Positions 6,137-9,247 of a DNA stretch of 9,247 nucleotides are shown piece by piece. This stretch comes from Planctomycetota bacterium (GTDB lineage Bacteria > Planctomycetota > Phycisphaerae > UBA1845 > CAIVHJ01), in NCBI GenBank assembly GCA_022573485.1, contig JACZTW010000144.1:1-9247 (forward strand), read 5' to 3'. The translations under genes were made by a program, and so were the position numbers. Position 1 is the stretch's first letter. Every line of letters starts with the position of its first letter. A model generated the notes under the pieces. The model saw only the letters and a program-made list of their open reading frames with translations. It had not been told where the DNA came from and did not search any database.

Positions 6137-8984
6137 GGAGCTAGCCCCTCTGCTCGGCGCTTCTCATCATGAACGTCATTTCTTCGACAGGTTGGAGAAT
6201 CCGCTCTACATTGCCCCGTTAAGGGAACGCGGGTTCTTCAATGAGATTCCGAAGCCCAGGGATGTGGAGGGCGGTGGGGTTCAGTGCAGAATCTGGCCGC
6301 AGAGTCGCTATTTGGCACGCATGGCTTCTGACGCCCCCGATGAAGTCGCAGATATCTTCGCAGCGTTCAACACAGAGAACTGGCTTGTCGCACTCGACGT
6401 GATCGAGGGAGCCAAGGTGATGCCGGCGCCACAGGCCGCCAAGCTAGTTCCGAAGATTTGTGAGCTGACTCAGCGGCTCCACTTGTGGTACAAGCTCCAC
6501 GACATCGGCGAAATCGTGGCCCGCCTTGTCGCGGAGGGTCAAACCAACACCGCCCTTGAGCTCGCGAGTAGTGCATTCGCAGTCAGTCGCGGCGAGGAAG
6601 CAAGGCAGCGCCAACAACATGACTACAGCTACTTCGAAGGGCTGAGCAAGTCTGTTATCCCGTCGTTGATCCCGGCCCGGCCCGTTGAACTCCTGAGCTT
6701 ACTCGTTGGGTGGCTCCGAACGGCCATTGATGCAGAACATCATGTGTTCGAGGACAACGATCTCTCGTATATGTGGCGCCCCGCAATCGAAGATCACCCA
6801 CAGAATAGAGAGCACGAATTCGCGTCCAAGCTCGTCAGTCCTGTGCGCGACGCTTTTGAGCTCGTAATTCGTAAGGATAAGCTGTCACTCAGTAAGGCGC
6901 TCCAGATACTTCAACACGAAGACTACACAATCTACAACCGGCTTCGCCTGCACTTGATCTGCGAGTTCGCAGAGCAACATCCCGATCTCGCCCGCAAGAT
7001 CATGCTCGACAAAGAGCTGTTCGGTGACTACCGCGCGAAGCACGAATACGCACGACTAATGGGACTGCGATTTGATCTGCTGGATACCCAACAGAAGGCT
7101 GAATGGTACAAGTGGGTGGACGATGGTCCTGAGGCGATCGAACCCGACTTCTTCGATGAATCCATCGATGGTGAGCTTCGCGAGCGACAGAGGGACTACT
7201 GGAAGTTCTCGCACTTGTATTGGATCCAAAATCACCTTGCTGGCGAGCGTCTTGAGTTCTACGAGCAGATGTTCAAAGAGCACGGCAAGCCAACCCTTGC
7301 GGACCTCAACATCTACTCCGGCGAGGGTGGATGGGGGCATGAAACCCCTTATACAGCAGATGAGCTCACCGCCATGGGTTTCGAGGCTGCTGTGAACACC
7401 GTGTCGCAGTGGCGCCCAGATCCAGACCAATCACCAATCGAACGCCCTTCGCGCGAAGGTTTGGCGAATGCTTTTCAGCAATTCGTGAAGTCCGATTGCG
7501 AAAGCTCCTCGAAGGAAGCTGGTCTCCTCAAGGACAAGCCGGCCGTCTACGTACGCTCGTTTCTACAGGCAATGGAGGAAGCTGTCAGAGAGGGCGAACA
7601 AATCCGCCTGGAGGCGGTTTTCGACTTGTGTGCGTGGGTTGTTACGAGACCTACCGATGAGCGCACAGTGCCAGCGGACGAAGATGGGGCCCTTGTCGAT
7701 CGAGACTGGCAGTGGTGCAAGGACACTGTCGCGGATCTGATTCAGCACGTTTGCAATGCAAAGAACGAAGCTAAGAGCCCGCGGTTTGGGATCGAGCATC
7801 GCGAGAAGATATGGGATCTGCTCGGTCCGCTCGTTGACGGCCCAACATCGTCGTATTTCGTCCAAGATGACTCTGAGAAGGATCCGCGCGTGACCGACTG
7901 GGGTATTTTGCTCCTGGACTCGTCGCGGGGCAAAGCGATGCTCGGAGTCTTCACCTACGCTGACTGGCTGGCCACACACCTAGCAGGAGATCGTGACGAG
8001 GGCCGTGCATTTCCGGGAGGCTTCGATGAGATGCCCGAGGTGCGCGGATTGCTCGATGCTCAACTGGATCGCTCGCACGATTGCTTTGCCGCGCGTGCCG
8101 CGTTTGGGCGACGGCTGGGTCTACTGCTTTGGCTAGACGCCGAATGGCTTCACGCACACGCGGACGACATCTTCAATCTCACATCGATTGAGCAGAACTT
8201 GGGAGAGGCATACGGATGGGCGGCTTGGAACACTTTCCTGTTCTCCAATCGGCCACACCTCAAGTTCTATGAGCTGCTGCGCTCTCAGTTCAGCTACGCG
8301 GTCGATCAAGCATCGAACCTGGGGGAGCTGAAGAAATCTCGTGAGCAGCCATTCGCAAGATTGGCTGAACATTTGATGGTGCTCTTTGGCCGCGGCAATC
8401 TCGGTGATAGTTCAGAGGAGGCCTGGAAGGCCGATGACGGGATCATCAAGAGGCTCATGACAAAGACCCACGACTCTGTGCGATCGCGTGCAATTGAGTT
8501 CGTAGGAATGAGCTTTCAGGATGAAGTCAACAACCTGGGGCCTGAGATCATCGAGCGCTTCCAAGGACTCTGGGAGAGATATTGGCTGGCAGTTGGTGAG
8601 GGCGACGCGAAGCGCAATCCATCAAGCTATATCTTTGGATACTGGTTTGCTTCCAAGGCGTTTGATCCTCGGTGGTCTATTGAGCAGCTTGAGAAGTTCG
8701 TCGGCGTTGCCAACAAGGCGCAACCGGACGACATCATCATGGAGCGACTCGCGGAAATTGCGCCGCAGGATCGGCTCCGCTCCGCACGAATCATTGGCTA
8801 TTTTGTCGATGGCGATGAGGAGAACTGGCGAATTGGATCGTGGAAGGAAAGCGCGAAGACCGTTTTGGCAGTCGCCCTGAAAGATGGTGGACAAGCCAAG
8901 TCCGTTGCAGAGGACGTGATCGACCACCTCCTTAAGCGAAACTTTGTGGAGTTTGGTGATCTGCTCGAAAAGCGGCAATCATAG
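6099..8984 (+). CDS. Uncharacterised 961-residue helical-repeat protein, second gene of two-gene module
   Basis: This is a large soluble protein without signal peptide or transmembrane segment, rich in Trp, Leu, Glu and Arg, with helix-turn-helix spacing suggesting a solenoid of HEAT/TPR-like repeats (inference). The N-terminal block is distinctive: H-F-F-D-R-L-E-N-P (27-35), P-L-R-E-R-G-F-F (40-47), W-P-Q-S-R-Y-L-A-R-M-A (66-76). I recall this from large hypothetical proteins, some in defence-type neighbourhoods, but no search was possible. A middle block reads I-Y-N-R-L-R-L-H-L (278-286), then D-K-E-L-F-x-D-Y-x-x-x-H-E-Y (304-317). The C-terminal block has F-G-Y-W-F-A-S-x-x-F-D (846-856), N-W-R-I (909-912) and F-V-E-F-G-D-L-L (949-956). 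No Walker A, nuclease, protease or TIR motif is visible. It starts 38 bases inside the upstream gene with a good ribosome-binding site, and its GC is lower than that of ribH/ftsY. Confidence 0.85.
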   Translation: MTSWLEPTEEQIEELAPLLGASHHERHFFDRLENPLYIAPLRERGFFNEIPKPRDVEGGGVQCRIWPQSRYLARMASDAPDEVADIFAAFNTENWLVALDVIEGAKVMPAPQAAKLVPKICELTQRLHLWYKLHDIGEIVARLVAEGQTNTALELASSAFAVSRGEEARQRQQHDYSYFEGLSKSVIPSLIPARPVELLSLLVGWLRTAIDAEHHVFEDNDLSYMWRPAIEDHPQNREHEFASKLVSPVRDAFELVIRKDKLSLSKALQILQHEDYTIYNRLRLHLICEFAEQHPDLARKIMLDKELFGDYRAKHEYARLMGLRFDLLDTQQKAEWYKWVDDGPEAIEPDFFDESIDGELRERQRDYWKFSHLYWIQNHLAGERLEFYEQMFKEHGKPTLADLNIYSGEGGWGHETPYTADELTAMGFEAAVNTVSQWRPDPDQSPIERPSREGLANAFQQFVKSDCESSSKEAGLLKDKPAVYVRSFLQAMEEAVREGEQIRLEAVFDLCAWVVTRPTDERTVPADEDGALVDRDWQWCKDTVADLIQHVCNAKNEAKSPRFGIEHREKIWDLLGPLVDGPTSSYFVQDDSEKDPRVTDWGILLLDSSRGKAMLGVFTYADWLATHLAGDRDEGRAFPGGFDEMPEVRGLLDAQLDRSHDCFAARAAFGRRLGLLLWLDAEWLHAHADDIFNLTSIEQNLGEAYGWAAWNTFLFSNRPHLKFYELLRSQFSYAVDQASNLGELKKSREQPFARLAEHLMVLFGRGNLGDSSEEAWKADDGIIKRLMTKTHDSVRSRAIEFVGMSFQDEVNNLGPEIIERFQGLWERYWLAVGEGDAKRNPSSYIFGYWFASKAFDPRWSIEQLEKFVGVANKAQPDDIIMERLAEIAPQDRLRSARIIGYFVDGDEENWRIGSWKESAKTVLAVALKDGGQAKSVAEDVIDHLLKRNFVEFGDLLEKRQS

Positions 8985-9247
8985 CCAGGCATACCACGCC
9001 GTTCTCGATCGAGTAGCTGTATGTGCCCGGCGTACACGGCGCATCGAAGTCGCCGCTGCCCAGGATTTCGACTCCGGGCCCTTTCCCAATATCATCTTCC
9101 ACCACAATGTCCTGGCCGACTGATCCGCCGCTCACGCCGAAGGTGTTCTGCCCGCCGCCGATCTGGTGCAGGTTCTTTTGGCCGCACAGCCCGATCTGCG
9201 TCCCGCCGGAGCCGTACCCGTCCGACCCGGGTTTGCTTGTGCCCGCC
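8932..9247 (-). CDS. C-terminal part of a Gly-rich, probably secreted protein (5' part beyond window)
   Basis: The minus-strand frame is open from the right edge to a TAA at 8934-8932, giving about 105 codons. The protein is Gly/Ser/Asp-rich with little charge clustering (GSGGTQIG, then IGGGQNTFGVSGGSVG), like the beta-rich tails of exported planctomycete proteins. The segment G-S-G-D-F-D-A-P-C-T-P-G-T-Y-S-Y-S-I-E-N resembles the usual closing strand of such proteins. The final 15-20 residues (C-L-A-M-I-A-A-F-R-A-D and beyond) look unrelated and lie opposite the end of the convergent 961-residue gene, overlapping it by 53 bases. The frame could therefore be a truncated gene running into foreign DNA. 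No function is assigned. Confidence 0.6.
   Translation of the reverse strand, partial: AGTSKPGSDGYGSGGTQIGLCGQKNLHQIGGGQNTFGVSGGSVGQDIVVEDDIGKGPGVEILGSGDFDAPCTPGTYSYSIENGVVCLAMIAAFRADHQTPQSFA

Noticed and set aside
7309..7350. GEGGWGHET in the large protein as a Walker A loop
   Set aside because: It lacks the G-K-[ST] ending and a preceding beta strand, so it does not fit a P-loop.

Overview
The window most likely comes from a Planctomycetota chromosome, perhaps of the Phycisphaerae type. Three things suggest this. The left-edge gene encodes a secreted protein with the short dockerin/EF-hand repeat typical of that phylum (D-x-D-x-S-G-D-V ... D-L-A-x-L-L-G-x-W-G-P). The right-edge gene encodes a Gly/Ser-rich, probably exported protein. 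The intergenic spaces carry small CG-rich inverted repeats and ATTC-type low-complexity tracts. No rRNA or tRNA is present to fix the taxonomy, so this rests on protein style and memory of the families.

Layout from left to right. Positions 1-1534 (minus) hold most of the dockerin-bearing secreted protein, cut by the window edge. Positions 1535-2233 contain no convincing gene but do contain a dense cluster of inverted repeats (1828-1887). A plausible promoter then leads into a GNAT acetyltransferase (2346-2831). A second plausible promoter (2844-2872) precedes a co-directional housekeeping group: ribH (lumazine synthase), nusB (antitermination factor) and ftsY (SRP receptor GTPase). A 24-bp imperfect inverted repeat lies between nusB and ftsY. 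Positions 4905-5398 are intergenic and hold a low-complexity tract, a possible 28-codon basic ORF on the minus strand, and a perfect TATAAT box.

Positions 5399-8984 hold the most interesting part: two plus-strand genes that overlap by 38 bases, encoding proteins of 245 and 961 residues. Neither shows a textbook catalytic motif. The larger one is mostly alpha-helical in character with Trp/Arg/Leu-rich repeats. Sampled 60-base lines run about 52-57% GC in this pair against about 63-67% in ribH/ftsY. The pair lies beside a housekeeping operon and ends inside the 3' end of a convergent gene. It is a candidate transferred two-gene module, possibly defence-related, but its function cannot be read from the sequence.

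Positions 8932-9247 (minus) are the 3' end of another Gly-rich, probably secreted protein. Its last residues are encoded opposite the end of the 961-residue gene, so its natural C-terminus may have been replaced.
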